Source: Acidobacteriota bacterium (lineage in GTDB: Bacteria; Acidobacteriota; Terriglobia; Terriglobales; Acidobacteriaceae). Taken from it: a DNA stretch of 64,000 bases. The DNA lies in NCBI GenBank assembly GCA_018268755.1, contig JAFDVW010000019.1, positions 150,348 through 214,347 on the forward strand, in the 5' to 3' direction. Position numbers and translations under genes: made by a program. Positions 17,191 through 26,004 of this stretch are shown here, one piece after another. The number at the start of each line of letters is the position of its first letter. Position 1 is the stretch's first letter. The notes under the pieces are model-generated. The model was not told the origin of the DNA. It did not search any database and saw only the letters and a list, made by a program, of their open reading frames with translations.

Positions 17191-18480
17191 TTAACGATCC
17201 GGTTCGCTTTCGGGTGATCTGCTTTCATTCATGTTTGAGGCCCTCGTCATACCCAGGTGCGCCATTGCGCGGGAGACTGTGTGTTCCGCGTAGTAGCGAG
17301 GATTGGGTTTGCTGGAACTGACCAGCTTCGAATTGTCTTGTGAGTCGTAGCGATCGGTTGCACGGAAGGCGGCGATCTCCCGAACGACATCGTCTGGATT
17401 GTCACCGTGCCGGAGATGGCGGATTGCGTAGGCCCAGTCTCGTTCCGATTGGGTATTTGCAGATTCCGAATTGACTACGGTTGCAGCCGGGGCACCGCTG
17501 CGAGGTGATGTTCCAGGTTCGGGTGAGATGGGTTCGATCCTGAAATCCGATTGGTGATAGACGGGCTCCGGCAATGTTCCGGCCGCTAACTTCACCGGGA
17601 AGTTTGCCGCGTACTTTTTGTTGTTGAACCCAGGAAGCCGGAACACGCGGGTCACGTCAGTCGCGGCCGCATCGCCGCCAAACTGCTGCGCCAAGCGTCT
17701 CAGAAGATCTTCGGCATCGTTTTGCGGAATGCCGTCCACGCGCCAAATGACCTGATATTTTTCCGGCGAGGTATTAAGCACATAGTTCGGATGAGGTACA
17801 CCGGCATCTTGGTAGATCGCAGCGAGCTTTTTTTGCCCTTCTTCGTCGAGGTCGAGGTAGAGATGACGGACTTCCTTTACGTCACTCTTGGTGCGACCTG
17901 GTGCATGCTCTTTGAGTGTGTTCAAGCTCAAATAGATGTCGGAACCATGCGCATTCTTGTGGCGGAGCCACGACTGGAATTCGGGGCTGGCAATTTGCCG
18001 CGCGGTGGTGATTCTTTGCACCGTGTTCCCCGTCTCACGATTGCGAACAACCACTGCCAGCCAATCCGTGGCTTCAAAGTTTTCCTGGATGTAGCGCCGT
18101 GCCGTAGCCTCAGAGTGCAACGCGCGTTCCTCGCTGGCACTGTGGGAACCGCTGACGGAGTCGTGGCCAGTTGCACTGGAATGAACTCCTGTTGCTTCTA
18201 CAATATCTACGTTTCGTAGACCGTTTCCCTCCTCGTCAATGAGTCCCCGGACATAGGCGATCGGGTCGCGCTCTGGATTGAGCCTGTGGAATTCCGTTGC
18301 GACGGGTAGACGGTCTTCTATGTCCTGGGCTGGCACGCCTCGGCGCAATGCGCGCCGCACGAAATTGCGGTCACGGCGTTCGCTGTGATGGCGCTTTTGG
18401 GACATTTCTTCCCGCTCCGGGATCCGATCCTCATTGCTTTGGCTGTCGGTTTCGTCGTGAAAACTGTCTACGGAAGACAC
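17191..18480 (-). CDS. RepB-like DNA primase
   Basis: The GTG at 18480 follows AGGAGG with 7-base spacing and gives 429 residues. The N-terminal 130 residues are charged and low in complexity. The central region (about 130-300) resembles RepB-type primases: WLAVVVRNRETGNTVQRI, then VRHLYLDLDEEGQKKL with the acidic catalytic pair, YVLNTSPEKYQVIWRV, and ATDVTRVFRLPGFNNKK. Such proteins synthesise RNA primers on the transferred single strand. The C-terminus (ERDWAYAIRHLRHGDNPDDV) resembles the short helical tail of these primases. It overlaps the end of virB11 by 13 bases. Confidence 0.75.
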   Translation of the reverse strand: MSSVDSFHDETDSQSNEDRIPEREEMSQKRHHSERRDRNFVRRALRRGVPAQDIEDRLPVATEFHRLNPERDPIAYVRGLIDEEGNGLRNVDIVEATGVHSSATGHDSVSGSHSASEERALHSEATARRYIQENFEATDWLAVVVRNRETGNTVQRITTARQIASPEFQSWLRHKNAHGSDIYLSLNTLKEHAPGRTKSDVKEVRHLYLDLDEEGQKKLAAIYQDAGVPHPNYVLNTSPEKYQVIWRVDGIPQNDAEDLLRRLAQQFGGDAAATDVTRVFRLPGFNNKKYAANFPVKLAAGTLPEPVYHQSDFRIEPISPEPGTSPRSGAPAATVVNSESANTQSERDWAYAIRHLRHGDNPDDVVREIAAFRATDRYDSQDNSKLVSSSKPNPRYYAEHTVSRAMAHLGMTRASNMNESRSPESEPDR

Positions 18481-19451
18481 GGTCCATCCTCCTTCCAATT
18501 GAAAACAGATCTGAGGTTGTAACGGTCGAGTTCGGGCCTGTATCCGACAATCTCGGCGACTTCGGAGACGAAGCGTCGCCCGGGCCGGCGTTCCAGATGA
18601 ACCAGAATATTCAGTGAGTCGGCGATATTGTTCTTGATTGCCCGGTACGGTAGTTCAACACCACTTTGCAGTACGCAACTGGTAAAACGACTGAGCGCTT
18701 GAGCCGCGGAGTTCGCATGGACAGTCGAGAGGGTTCCCGAATGCCCTGTGTTTAGCAATTGCAGCAGATCGAAGGCTTCGGCGCCCCGAATCTCTCCCAG
18801 TAAGATTCGGTCCGGTCTGTGCCGCAGGCTTGCCTTGAGTAGCTCTCGGATGGTTACCGCAGGAAAACCATTTTGCTCGCGCCGCGCTTCAAACCGGACC
18901 AGGTTTGGGGTTCGAATCTGAATCTCAGCCGTGTCTTCGATGACCAGAACGCGTTCATGTTGGGGAATGAAGCTTGAGAGCGCAGTGAGAATTGTTGTCT
19001 TACCCGTTCCGGTTCCACCAGAGATCAGAATGTTTTGATGCTCGAGAACAGCCAGTCGGAGCCGGTTGGCAAGTTCCGAAGTTAACGTTTCGCCAGCGAT
19101 CAGGTCTTCGATTGCAAAATATTTCGCGTTGAACTTGCGGATGGTCAGTACTACGCCGTTTAAGCTGCACGGCGGCAGCACTGCGGCTACTCGGCTTCCG
19201 TCCGGGAGCCGAGAGTCAAGGATCGGCTTCTCTTCTGAGATGTCATCTCCTAATCGACGTGCAATGTTTCGAACGGCGACTTCAAGAGACTTTTGACTGA
19301 TCGTGACATCAGCGACCGGCTGAACGTGGCCTTGCTTCTCGATGAAAATATGTTGTGAGCTGTTCACCATGATTTCGCTGATCTCGGAATCAAGAATCAA
19401 ACTCTCGATCGGTCGTAGAAACGGCAGAATGAGTTCAAACCCGTTCATCAC
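18468..19451 (-). CDS. virB11: VirB11/CpaF-type secretion ATPase
   Basis: The 327-residue protein has an N-terminal domain with DSEISEIMVNSSQHIFIEKQ and a RecA-like ATPase domain. Walker A is ISGGTGTGKTT at about 144-152, followed by the Asp box (VLVIEDTAEIQI), the Walker B region (LRHRPDRILLGEIRGAEAFD) and the His box (SGTLSTVHANSAAQALSR). It forms the hexameric cytoplasmic ATPase at the base of the type IV secretion system. It overlaps the virD4 frame by four bases. Here it sits next to VirD4 and the primase, away from the main VirB operon. Confidence 0.92.
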   Translation of the reverse strand: MMNGFELILPFLRPIESLILDSEISEIMVNSSQHIFIEKQGHVQPVADVTISQKSLEVAVRNIARRLGDDISEEKPILDSRLPDGSRVAAVLPPCSLNGVVLTIRKFNAKYFAIEDLIAGETLTSELANRLRLAVLEHQNILISGGTGTGKTTILTALSSFIPQHERVLVIEDTAEIQIRTPNLVRFEARREQNGFPAVTIRELLKASLRHRPDRILLGEIRGAEAFDLLQLLNTGHSGTLSTVHANSAAQALSRFTSCVLQSGVELPYRAIKNNIADSLNILVHLERRPGRRFVSEVAEIVGYRPELDRYNLRSVFNWKEDGPCLP

Positions 19452-21442
19452 AGTTCTCCGTCCGCGAGTTGCCGAAAATACGACTTGTTCACGTCGTTGT
19501 AGTAGGGCTTCAAGTACATAAACGTGGGTGGCAGCGGATTCAGCCCGTCATAGACGAGGGCGACGGACTGCGCATTCTTCAGTTCGGTGAAAGTCTTGAA
19601 GTCGAAGCGAAAGTCGTTCAGCGTGTTGTAGCTCTTTGATGTGGTGACATTGGCTTTGTGGGCTAGAGCTTTGCCTGTCCAGAGGCTTACGCGGGCGTCA
19701 TGCCCACTCTCCGAGATGTTGTAGTTGACTTTCCACTGGTCCTCCTTGCCGCACAACTCGCTTGCGATCTTGGCGGAGAATTCATCGGACAAGGCAAGAA
19801 AGATCTTGGTACGAAAAGTTTGCAGCAGTGTTCGCCACGTTTCGCCCGGCAAGGTCGAACGAAGCGAACTGATACTTTGGGTCGCGATGATCGGGATACA
19901 TTTCGACTGGCGCGAAAGAGCGAAGAACTTCTCGTCACCATTCGGTTCATTTTCCCCGGCTGTTGCGAAGTGCTGGTATTCGTCGCAGATGAAGAACACC
20001 TGCCGGAAGTGCCGGTCTGGCTCTGATTCAATCTTCGGAATGCGGGTCAGGAGAGCGCGCTGGAAGTCGAGCTTCATCATGACGCCAATGGCCTTGGCGA
20101 GTCCTGGGTTCAGGGCGACTGGAAAATTGAGAGCGCAGACCTTTCCTTGCTCAACGAGTTCCGCAAAGGGAGGCAACGGTCGCCCGTAGCGTTCATCCGC
20201 GTTGAGGTGTGCGTCATAACACTCCTTCGGTGGACAGAAGGTGCGCTTCACCATCGGGTTGTCGTCGAACAGAGAGAGGAAGACGGAAATTCCTTCGACG
20301 ATTGAGGTGCGCAGCTTGTTTTCAATTCTCCGCCAGTCGTGATAGAACCAGCGTTTGACGCCTTCGAGAATCTCCGCCTTCAGGGGATCGACAAGGCCCG
20401 GCGAAGTCTCGACCTGGCTTTCATAGTCAACGCTCTCTGCCTTTAGGATTTCTTCCAGTGCGGCAGATTGCAGAGCTTTGTGGCTTCTGGCTGGTTCGTC
20501 GGCCACAAAATGGAACCGTTCTAGTTCTGGATGGGAGCGGAACAATGAATCCGGGACCACAAAGTAGTGGCGACCGCGAACTAGTTGCTCGGCTTCGTGA
20601 ATCCGCTTTTCGAGAAGTTCCGGGTTGATGGCGCATTCGTACACGTCAAATAGGGTCACGTAGTCGTATGCGACTTTGTGCAGTTGGATAATGAACTTGA
20701 CCAGGTTTGTGTACGCCTGCTGCCAGAACGGTTCCTTGCCCTTGCCGAACAGATTGTTCAGCAAGGACGCGATGTTGTAGGCGAGTGCGTAGGCGTCCAG
20801 ATCGTTGTACAGAGGGTTATACCGGTAGTCAGCATTCAGATTGACTTCCACATAGTCTTCGGAGCGGCCGTGGGATTCGAGAATTCTCCGAACCTTACGG
20901 CAGAAGTCTCCCTTTACTTCAAGAACCAGGCCTCCAAGTCTCTGCTCGCGATCATGGGATCTGTACGCGAGCAGTTGTTCCGCATACGGGTAAATGCACC
21001 CGCTGGTCTTACCAGTGCCAATTGCTCCAAAGATTGCGATGCCCGTGAACAATCCTCGTTCCGGGACGTTGACCCAGTAAGGCTGGTCATTCGGTACGGG
21101 CTTCCTCGGGTCGTGGACTTCGCCGAGAGTTAGGAACAGGGTCTCTCGCTGACTCGGGTCCGCAAATAGGGGGAGTGCCAACGCCCTCGCCCTCTTCCGT
21201 GGACGAAGCGCAAATACGTACAAACCGGAGAGCACGACCGAGAACAGAATGTAGGGCGTTGTGAAAAGAAAGAGTGCGTAGATGTACCGGATTCCGTCAT
21301 AGATCACCGGCTCGCGTAGAGCGATCAGCCGAAGCAAGGGATCGCGGCTGGGAAAGGGCCACGTAAAATACAGAGTCATCCCTGTCGCACAAGCCAGAAC
21401 ATATGCCGTCAAGTCCTTGGAAGCTAGAAGCCGCTGAATCAT
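19448..21442 (-). CDS. virD4: VirD4/TraG-type coupling protein
   Basis: The 664-residue protein has two N-terminal membrane helices (YVLACATGMTLYFTW, then FLFTTPYILFSVVLSGLYVF). Walker A is IFGAIGTGKTSG at about residue 137, and Walker B is QVFFICDEYQHFAT at about 475. Motif KCIPIIATQSISSLRS and C-terminal LPPTFMYLKPYY follow. It is the hexameric pump that brings relaxase-DNA to the secretion channel. It overlaps the 105-residue gene upstream by four bases and virB11 downstream by four. Confidence 0.92.
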   Translation of the reverse strand: MIQRLLASKDLTAYVLACATGMTLYFTWPFPSRDPLLRLIALREPVIYDGIRYIYALFLFTTPYILFSVVLSGLYVFALRPRKRARALALPLFADPSQRETLFLTLGEVHDPRKPVPNDQPYWVNVPERGLFTGIAIFGAIGTGKTSGCIYPYAEQLLAYRSHDREQRLGGLVLEVKGDFCRKVRRILESHGRSEDYVEVNLNADYRYNPLYNDLDAYALAYNIASLLNNLFGKGKEPFWQQAYTNLVKFIIQLHKVAYDYVTLFDVYECAINPELLEKRIHEAEQLVRGRHYFVVPDSLFRSHPELERFHFVADEPARSHKALQSAALEEILKAESVDYESQVETSPGLVDPLKAEILEGVKRWFYHDWRRIENKLRTSIVEGISVFLSLFDDNPMVKRTFCPPKECYDAHLNADERYGRPLPPFAELVEQGKVCALNFPVALNPGLAKAIGVMMKLDFQRALLTRIPKIESEPDRHFRQVFFICDEYQHFATAGENEPNGDEKFFALSRQSKCIPIIATQSISSLRSTLPGETWRTLLQTFRTKIFLALSDEFSAKIASELCGKEDQWKVNYNISESGHDARVSLWTGKALAHKANVTTSKSYNTLNDFRFDFKTFTELKNAQSVALVYDGLNPLPPTFMYLKPYYNDVNKSYFRQLADGEL

Positions 21443-21756
21443 AGCCTGCGTGCCTCTTCAGATTCTGGTTCCTGTGGGCCACGCTGGGCTGGCGTAGAGT
21501 TCTGAGCGGATCTTGTGTTCTTCTTTTGGCTCAAAGTCCGCCGCGGCGCAGGCTGCGGATTCTGCGAGAGCCATTCTTTGAAGTCACCATCTTTCCGAAA
21601 AACGAACTCCAAAGCCTGGTTGACAACATGATCGATACCCGTCGTGCCAAGAAATTCTGCGTAGCGGTCGAGCGTGCCGGCGAGTGGTTCCTCAATCCGC
21701 ACGTAAAACTTCCGCTTGGAGACTTGGGGATCAGGTGGTCTAAGTAAAGGCATCAC
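21439..21756 (-). CDS. Small hypothetical protein upstream of virD4
   Basis: This 105-residue protein has a compact N-terminal part (KRKFYVRIEEPLAGTLDRYA, then VVNQALEFVFRKDGDFKEWL) and a disordered tail rich in Gln, Pro and Ser. The fold of the first 65 residues (one strand, two helices) resembles ribbon-helix-helix DNA-binding proteins. With VirD4 immediately downstream in a four-base overlap, a role in transfer-origin recognition or in regulating transfer genes is plausible but not shown. Confidence 0.65.
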   Translation of the reverse strand: MMPLLRPPDPQVSKRKFYVRIEEPLAGTLDRYAEFLGTTGIDHVVNQALEFVFRKDGDFKEWLSQNPQPAPRRTLSQKKNTRSAQNSTPAQRGPQEPESEEARRL

Positions 21757-21853
21757 GATCCTCCGTGTGAAATAGAAAACGTTTGGTCAAACTCTCTTCG
21801 ACCCAAATGGCGTGGCAAAAACAGTCGGGCGAGCTCAGCAGCTAGCCCAAACG

Positions 21854-21929
21854 TGGCCGGGAGCGACCCCGGAAACCCGGAGGGATTTTGGCCCGCGGAG
21901 CGTGGACAAAATGGGGTCGCTCCCGGCCA
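21854..21929. repeat. 17-base perfect inverted repeat with a 42-base loop
   Basis: TGGCCGGGAGCGACCCC (21854-21870) and GGGGTCGCTCCCGGCCA (21913-21929) are exact reverse complements. Inside the loop ATTTTG and CAAAAT form a further short pair. The left arm runs into CCGGAAACCCGGAGGG (21869-21884), also found at 16261-16276. It lies in the 221-base gap between the T4SS operon and the virD4 operon. It could be a strong terminator without a T run, or part of the transfer origin. No other feature is seen in 21757-21977. Confidence 0.7.
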
Positions 21930-21977
21930 ATAAACGGTTTCTGCCACGTCGAAGTTCGTTGCGAGTTTCATTCGCTG

Positions 21978-23090
21978 TCAGTGCAGTTCCAATGAGTTAG
22001 GTGGCACAGGGGTAGAAGCAAGAGAGGAACCAACTCTGGAACTGCGATTTCGAGAGATGGTTCCAGCTTGGCTCGTCGAATAGTCCTTTGAGCGCCGTTC
22101 AAAGATGTCGTAATCGTTGGGGAGAACGCAGGTTGAAAACAGCCGGCTTTCCTGGGCTTTGGCTCTGCGGAGGACATTGTTGAGGTCGGTCCGGGAGAGG
22201 TTCGCGGCGGCCCACCGCCGATATGCATCCTGGAAGAGTTGGTTGTGGAAACGCTTGTCCCCGTCACGGAGCAGTTGCCGATCAGGTCGGGTCAAGGCGC
22301 TGGTCTTGTGGTCTTCCCAGAGCTGGCGGATCTTGAAATAACGGAGCAAACGGTTCGAGTCGAGGCTGCCTTGGTCAGTAAACAGTCGAGCGAAAAACTT
22401 GCCTGCCCGCTTGAATTTTGTATTGTTTGCGGCCGCATAGACAAAGTTAAAGGAGGGCAGCTGATTCAGCAGGTGCTCGTATGTCCGCAGATGACCGATA
22501 TAGCGGAGCAAACCAGGTTCGGTCGGATCGCAGTACACAAATGTCGGCGCAAGGGGAAGGAACAGAGACTCGGACCCACAAGGAATGAATATGGGAAAAC
22601 GATCTACAAAATAGCGCTTGGTGTTGGCACTGGACTGGATACCCTTGTAGATCCTTCCTGGAAGTACCGACAAAGGAATGCGGAGTTTCCGATGAAAATA
22701 AGCGACCTTGGCTGCTTCCGTTTCGAGATATTGATGTTCGAGGTGGTCCAGAACGAAATCTAAAATCAGCAGGCGGGTGCGAATGAGGTCATTGGAGAGT
22801 CGGCGCCGATTGCGCAGGTTGTCCTTGTTGATTGTGCCGTAAATTAGGCGGGAGTAAAGGTTGTAAATCAGTGTGTGGTATCCATAGCGGGTCGTCCTGC
22901 CATGCCGAAATCGCAGGACTTTTTCGGTGAATCGGCTTGCTGCACCGCCCTTTTCGACCCGTGCAAAACGAAGAAATTGGCCCTGAGTGAAGTATCCGGA
23001 GTGTGTGGCAACGAGATAGAGGAACTCCGCTTCGGTGCGGGTATAGCCATAACCTTGAATGGCCGCGAGGTATTCCGCTGCGATGTTCAT
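21978..23090 (-). CDS. Hypothetical protein of the conjugation operon
   Basis: This 370-residue protein starts MNIAAEYLAAIQGYGYTRTE and overlaps the replication-relaxation gene by four bases. The N-terminal 90 residues look like a winged helix (TEAEFLYLVATHSGYFTQGQ, then QFLRFARVEKGGAASRF). The remainder is basic and alpha/beta, with YFVDRFPIFIPCGSESLFLP and LLRYIGHLRTYEHLLNQLP. No catalytic motif is visible and I recognise no family. Being last in the T4SS operon and coupled to a winged-helix replication-relaxation protein, it may act in DNA processing for transfer. Confidence 0.75.
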   Translation of the reverse strand: MNIAAEYLAAIQGYGYTRTEAEFLYLVATHSGYFTQGQFLRFARVEKGGAASRFTEKVLRFRHGRTTRYGYHTLIYNLYSRLIYGTINKDNLRNRRRLSNDLIRTRLLILDFVLDHLEHQYLETEAAKVAYFHRKLRIPLSVLPGRIYKGIQSSANTKRYFVDRFPIFIPCGSESLFLPLAPTFVYCDPTEPGLLRYIGHLRTYEHLLNQLPSFNFVYAAANNTKFKRAGKFFARLFTDQGSLDSNRLLRYFKIRQLWEDHKTSALTRPDRQLLRDGDKRFHNQLFQDAYRRWAAANLSRTDLNNVLRRAKAQESRLFSTCVLPNDYDIFERRSKDYSTSQAGTISRNRSSRVGSSLASTPVPPNSLELH

Positions 23091-23986
23091 AAAGACAAAA
23101 TGTCCTGCATGATTTCGGGGTCCTGCATGGCTGGCCGCAGCCGCGCAGCATCTTCGGCGAATGCGTACATGGCAAAGCCAGCCTGAGCTTTTGCGACAAG
23201 GTTGTCATGGTGGTAGTGACTGGTGACCAACTCCAAATCGACCTTCGCCACTTGCTGGTCAGGGCCCTCGTACTCGAGGCGCAAATCGGGTAGAGGGATT
23301 TTGCCTTTCACCACCGTCAGGCCGTGTTGTTCTGCGATCTGATGCTTGTCGCGAACCTGTTCTGCGTTCGGTAGTCCCTTCAATTTGGCTAGCTGCCGGT
23401 TGATGGACTGCTTGAGCTCGAAGTCGAGAACCACGCGTCTGACTCTGCCTCCCTTGCGTTCGATACGCGCGACTTCCTGTTGATAGAGCCGATACAGAGC
23501 GGCGTCGTGGCGGGCTTCGCGGGTCTTGACGAAGCCGTGATAGAGCCTCTGGTTGGGATTTTCCCGTTCTCCCTTTGCCGTAACCAGTCGATGGCCGGCG
23601 CGAGTGAGCGTCACGTAGACGGAACGCTCGGGATAGCTGGTGCGCGACCGAACCAGGCCTTGGCGTGTGAGAGTCGCCAGATGCTTCCTCGTTTCATCCA
23701 GATCGCCTCCGTAGCGATGACGAGCGACATCTTCGACAGCGAGCGCGCGGAATCTGCCGATATCGGTCAACGCCTTCACGTCTGATTCATTCAAGGATGG
23801 CGAGTGTTCGCGCTCTAGCCCCGGCACCTGCGTTCGAGGGTCGGCAGCCTGATCGCTGTGATCGGCCCCACTCGCGCCGTGGCCAGAGCGAGATGAAGGT
23901 TCGGTTTGAATTTCACGGCCGGAAATGGGCAAGGACGAAGATTCCAAGCGTTCGTCATCACTTCGACCTCGATCAGAACGGGACAC
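23087..23986 (-). CDS. Replication-relaxation-family protein
   Basis: The 299-residue protein starts at a GTG that overlaps the TAG of the upstream gene by one base. After a disordered 75-residue start, residues about 80-160 form a winged helix (DVKALTDIGRFRALAVEDVA, HLATLTRQGLVRS). The C-terminal half (RHDAALYRLYQQEVAR, IPLPDLRLEYEGPDQQVAKV, DLELVTSHYHHDN) has the acidic beta-sheet look of a nuclease-like fold typical of PF13814-type proteins. Members occur on plasmids and conjugative elements near coupling proteins. It is not a recognisable relaxase: no HUH motif or catalytic tyrosine context is seen. Confidence 0.7.
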   Translation of the reverse strand: MSRSDRGRSDDERLESSSLPISGREIQTEPSSRSGHGASGADHSDQAADPRTQVPGLEREHSPSLNESDVKALTDIGRFRALAVEDVARHRYGGDLDETRKHLATLTRQGLVRSRTSYPERSVYVTLTRAGHRLVTAKGERENPNQRLYHGFVKTREARHDAALYRLYQQEVARIERKGGRVRRVVLDFELKQSINRQLAKLKGLPNAEQVRDKHQIAEQHGLTVVKGKIPLPDLRLEYEGPDQQVAKVDLELVTSHYHHDNLVAKAQAGFAMYAFAEDAARLRPAMQDPEIMQDILSL

Positions 23987-24279
23987 TAGTTCAGATCCTC
24001 CCGATGAAGATGTGGGGGCATGGGAGTTCTTCCCGCATTGAGCTCGCGGTCAAAGTGGGCGAGCTTGCTCCCGGTATCTTTGAGGAAAAACCGTCTTCCG
24101 AGGGCAAAGAAGGCGGCGGTCAGATTCACGAACAGGACCGCGATCGAGATCAAGATCGGTGGAAGGTAGTGCTGTGCAATAAGGAAACGGTACGGCACAA
24201 GAAAGCGAAGTTTGTCCGCAAGAAAGAAGAGGACTGCCAACGCGACGACTGCTGCGGCAAATAAGGCATTCGCGATCAC
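23986..24279 (-). CDS. Small two-helix membrane protein of the T4SS operon
   Basis: The GTG at 24279 follows AAAGGAGGAGCGCG and overlaps the previous stop by two bases; it gives 97 residues. Two membrane helices (VIANALFAAAVVALAVLFFL and LPPILISIAVLFVNLTAAFF) are followed by a soluble tail. The longer open frame upstream in this reading frame is the shadow of the 65-residue gene. The role is unknown; its position suggests an inner-membrane accessory of the secretion channel. Confidence 0.7.
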   Translation of the reverse strand: MIANALFAAAVVALAVLFFLADKLRFLVPYRFLIAQHYLPPILISIAVLFVNLTAAFFALGRRFFLKDTGSKLAHFDRELNAGRTPMPPHLHREDLN

Positions 24280-24473
24280 CGCGCTCCTCCTTTTTGTGTG
24301 CGGCCGCTGGCTGTGGGCGTTGCCGGTGTGCCGAGTTGTTGCCGCCAGCGTTGAATTTCGGCGCGCGACCTGCTGGTCTGAGGCGCAATTGCATGGAGCC
24401 GATTGATGTGACTGGCCAAACGACGAGTGAGATCCTGCCAGGTAATGGGCTTCAATGGCTGCGCTCTTTTCAT
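24276..24473 (-). CDS. Small basic protein of the T4SS operon
   Basis: A 65-residue frame starts MKRAQPLKPITWQDLTRRLA. Its ATG overlaps the virB8 stop by four bases and its stop overlaps the next GTG by two. The product is very basic and helical (HINRLHAIAPQTSRSRAEIQ, then RWRQQLGTPATPTASGRTQK). Tight coupling on both sides supports translation. No family recognised. Confidence 0.6.
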   Translation of the reverse strand: MKRAQPLKPITWQDLTRRLASHINRLHAIAPQTSRSRAEIQRWRQQLGTPATPTASGRTQKGGAR

Positions 24474-25150
24474 CTCGCCTCGCTGGTGAACGCCTCATCC
24501 TGGCGGAAGTAGGTGATCGTCATCCCAAGCGGATTCACTGGGATCAATTGGTTGGGCACCTCGTCCTTAAACAGGAAAACGAAGGTTGCGGTATGCAGGG
24601 TCCTCTTTAGAACTGAGTGGTCGGCTGGCGCATATTCGACTTGATAGAAGTCCACGGACGCTCCAAAAGGCGGCTTCTGCATGGCATCCAAGGTCACCTT
24701 CTCGACTTCCACATCGACTTCCGGGGAGGAAGGATTTGTAAGGAATTTGTCGACGGTGTCTTCCTTTTTATGTTGCTCCATCGTGTCGTTGGCCAGCTTG
24801 CCATCGAGAAAATAGAGAGCTTTCGTGAAGTCGTCGTGAATGGTGTAGCGGTTCCGGCGGTAGTAAAGGCGACAAAACTCAGAGAGAAAATACTTCGCTT
24901 CGCGATCCCCAGGATGGTATTCGAGGCTCTTGTAATCGATCGCCTCGGCGCGTCCGAGCTGGTCAATGCGAATGACCAGCGGACGAAAGTTCTGAAAAGT
25001 GCGAATAGTCCTCAAGTTCAGAATAACTAGGCCGAGAGCGGCGAGACAAAGAAGAGCGACGGCGATCCTGAGGAAGTTGCTGGTGACGATAGCGTCGCCG
25101 TACTTCTCCAGGTAAAGCTGCTTGGCTTCGTTAAATTGTTTATCGCTCAT
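24470..25150 (-). CDS. virB8: VirB8/TrbF-type T4SS inner-membrane protein
   Basis: The 226-residue protein has a short cytoplasmic start (MSDKQFNEAKQLYLEKYGDA), one membrane helix (IAVALLCLAALGLVILNLRT) and a periplasmic NTF2-like domain (REAKYFLSEFCRLYYRRNRY, DFYQVEYAPADHSVLKRTLH, MTITYFRQDEAF). This is the VirB8/TrbF layout; it nucleates the inner-membrane complex. It overlaps virB6 by four bases. Confidence 0.85.
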   Translation of the reverse strand: MSDKQFNEAKQLYLEKYGDAIVTSNFLRIAVALLCLAALGLVILNLRTIRTFQNFRPLVIRIDQLGRAEAIDYKSLEYHPGDREAKYFLSEFCRLYYRRNRYTIHDDFTKALYFLDGKLANDTMEQHKKEDTVDKFLTNPSSPEVDVEVEKVTLDAMQKPPFGASVDFYQVEYAPADHSVLKRTLHTATFVFLFKDEVPNQLIPVNPLGMTITYFRQDEAFTSEAR

Positions 25151-25971
25151 GACAGGAAGTACTCAATGATGGCTGTGGACGACAAACCGGACATGCCACT
25201 GAAGATATGGCTGGTAAGAGCCGGAACCTTCAGTAGCGCGTACACGCCGCCCAGAAAAACAACAATTAATAAGGTGAGCAGCGTGGCGGGGTCTGGTACC
25301 GGCAAGAATGGCGGTTGGGTAAGCACGTAGATGACGAGATTGCCCATCACGAACATCGTTGCAGCGGCAATGACCTGGTAGAAGGCGTACTGCATGAAGC
25401 ATTTGAGCCAGCCCCAGAAAAGCCATTCGAGTTTGGGAACGATGAAGAATGGTATGAAGACAGGGCCTACGAGAATGCAGATTGCCTGTGCGACAAAGCC
25501 ATAGGCGGTAATGATGATGGCCACGGCTTCCCAAAGCGCCAGGATCACAAGATCAATGATGTACGCGATGCTGCCGGAAAAATCGGTCAAGCCAGGGGAC
25601 TGAATTTGGCCCTGATATCTATTGATGGCTTCAGATGCGTTCTGTAACTGGGTGCCTGCAAGCAGATCGCTCAGATAGGAAGTCTGGTCAATGATGAGGT
25701 GATAGAAGCTGCGTCCGAAGCCGGGAATCGGAGTGGCGTAATACTGCGTCATGGCAAATCCGAAAGCGATCATCATGACCAGTCCCGCGAAATTTCCGAA
25801 CTGGAATCCCCCGCCGCGATCCGCGGAACTGAGCGCAGATTTGGCTCCAAACCAGACGATCATGATGGTGGCGAAGGAAAGGAACATGCCTTGGCCGAGG
25901 AAAGCAAATTGGCCAATGTGCTGGGTGAGCAGCTGTGTGATGAAGGTAGTGATGGTGTTCAGCTGACCCAT
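25147..25971 (-). CDS. virB6: VirB6/TrbL-type T4SS polytopic membrane protein
   Basis: The 274-residue protein has about six to seven hydrophobic helices (ATIMIVWFGAKSALSS, FAGLVMMIAFGFAMTQYYA, LVILALWEAVAIIITAYGFV, ILVGPVFIPFFIVPKLEWLF, AFYQVIAAATMFVMGNLVIY, LLTLLIVVFLGGVYALLKVP). The central conserved part IPFFIVPKLEWLFWGW fits VirB6/TrbL. It forms part of the inner-membrane channel. Confidence 0.87.
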   Translation of the reverse strand: MGQLNTITTFITQLLTQHIGQFAFLGQGMFLSFATIMIVWFGAKSALSSADRGGGFQFGNFAGLVMMIAFGFAMTQYYATPIPGFGRSFYHLIIDQTSYLSDLLAGTQLQNASEAINRYQGQIQSPGLTDFSGSIAYIIDLVILALWEAVAIIITAYGFVAQAICILVGPVFIPFFIVPKLEWLFWGWLKCFMQYAFYQVIAAATMFVMGNLVIYVLTQPPFLPVPDPATLLTLLIVVFLGGVYALLKVPALTSHIFSGMSGLSSTAIIEYFLS

Positions 25972-26004
25972 ATGGATGTTCCTTTCCTCCTTGCGGCGGC
26001 GCGG

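Noticed and set aside
23087..23986. Calling the replication-relaxation protein a relaxase
   Set aside because: No HUH motif, three-His cluster or catalytic Tyr context is seen; the name of the family does not imply relaxase activity.
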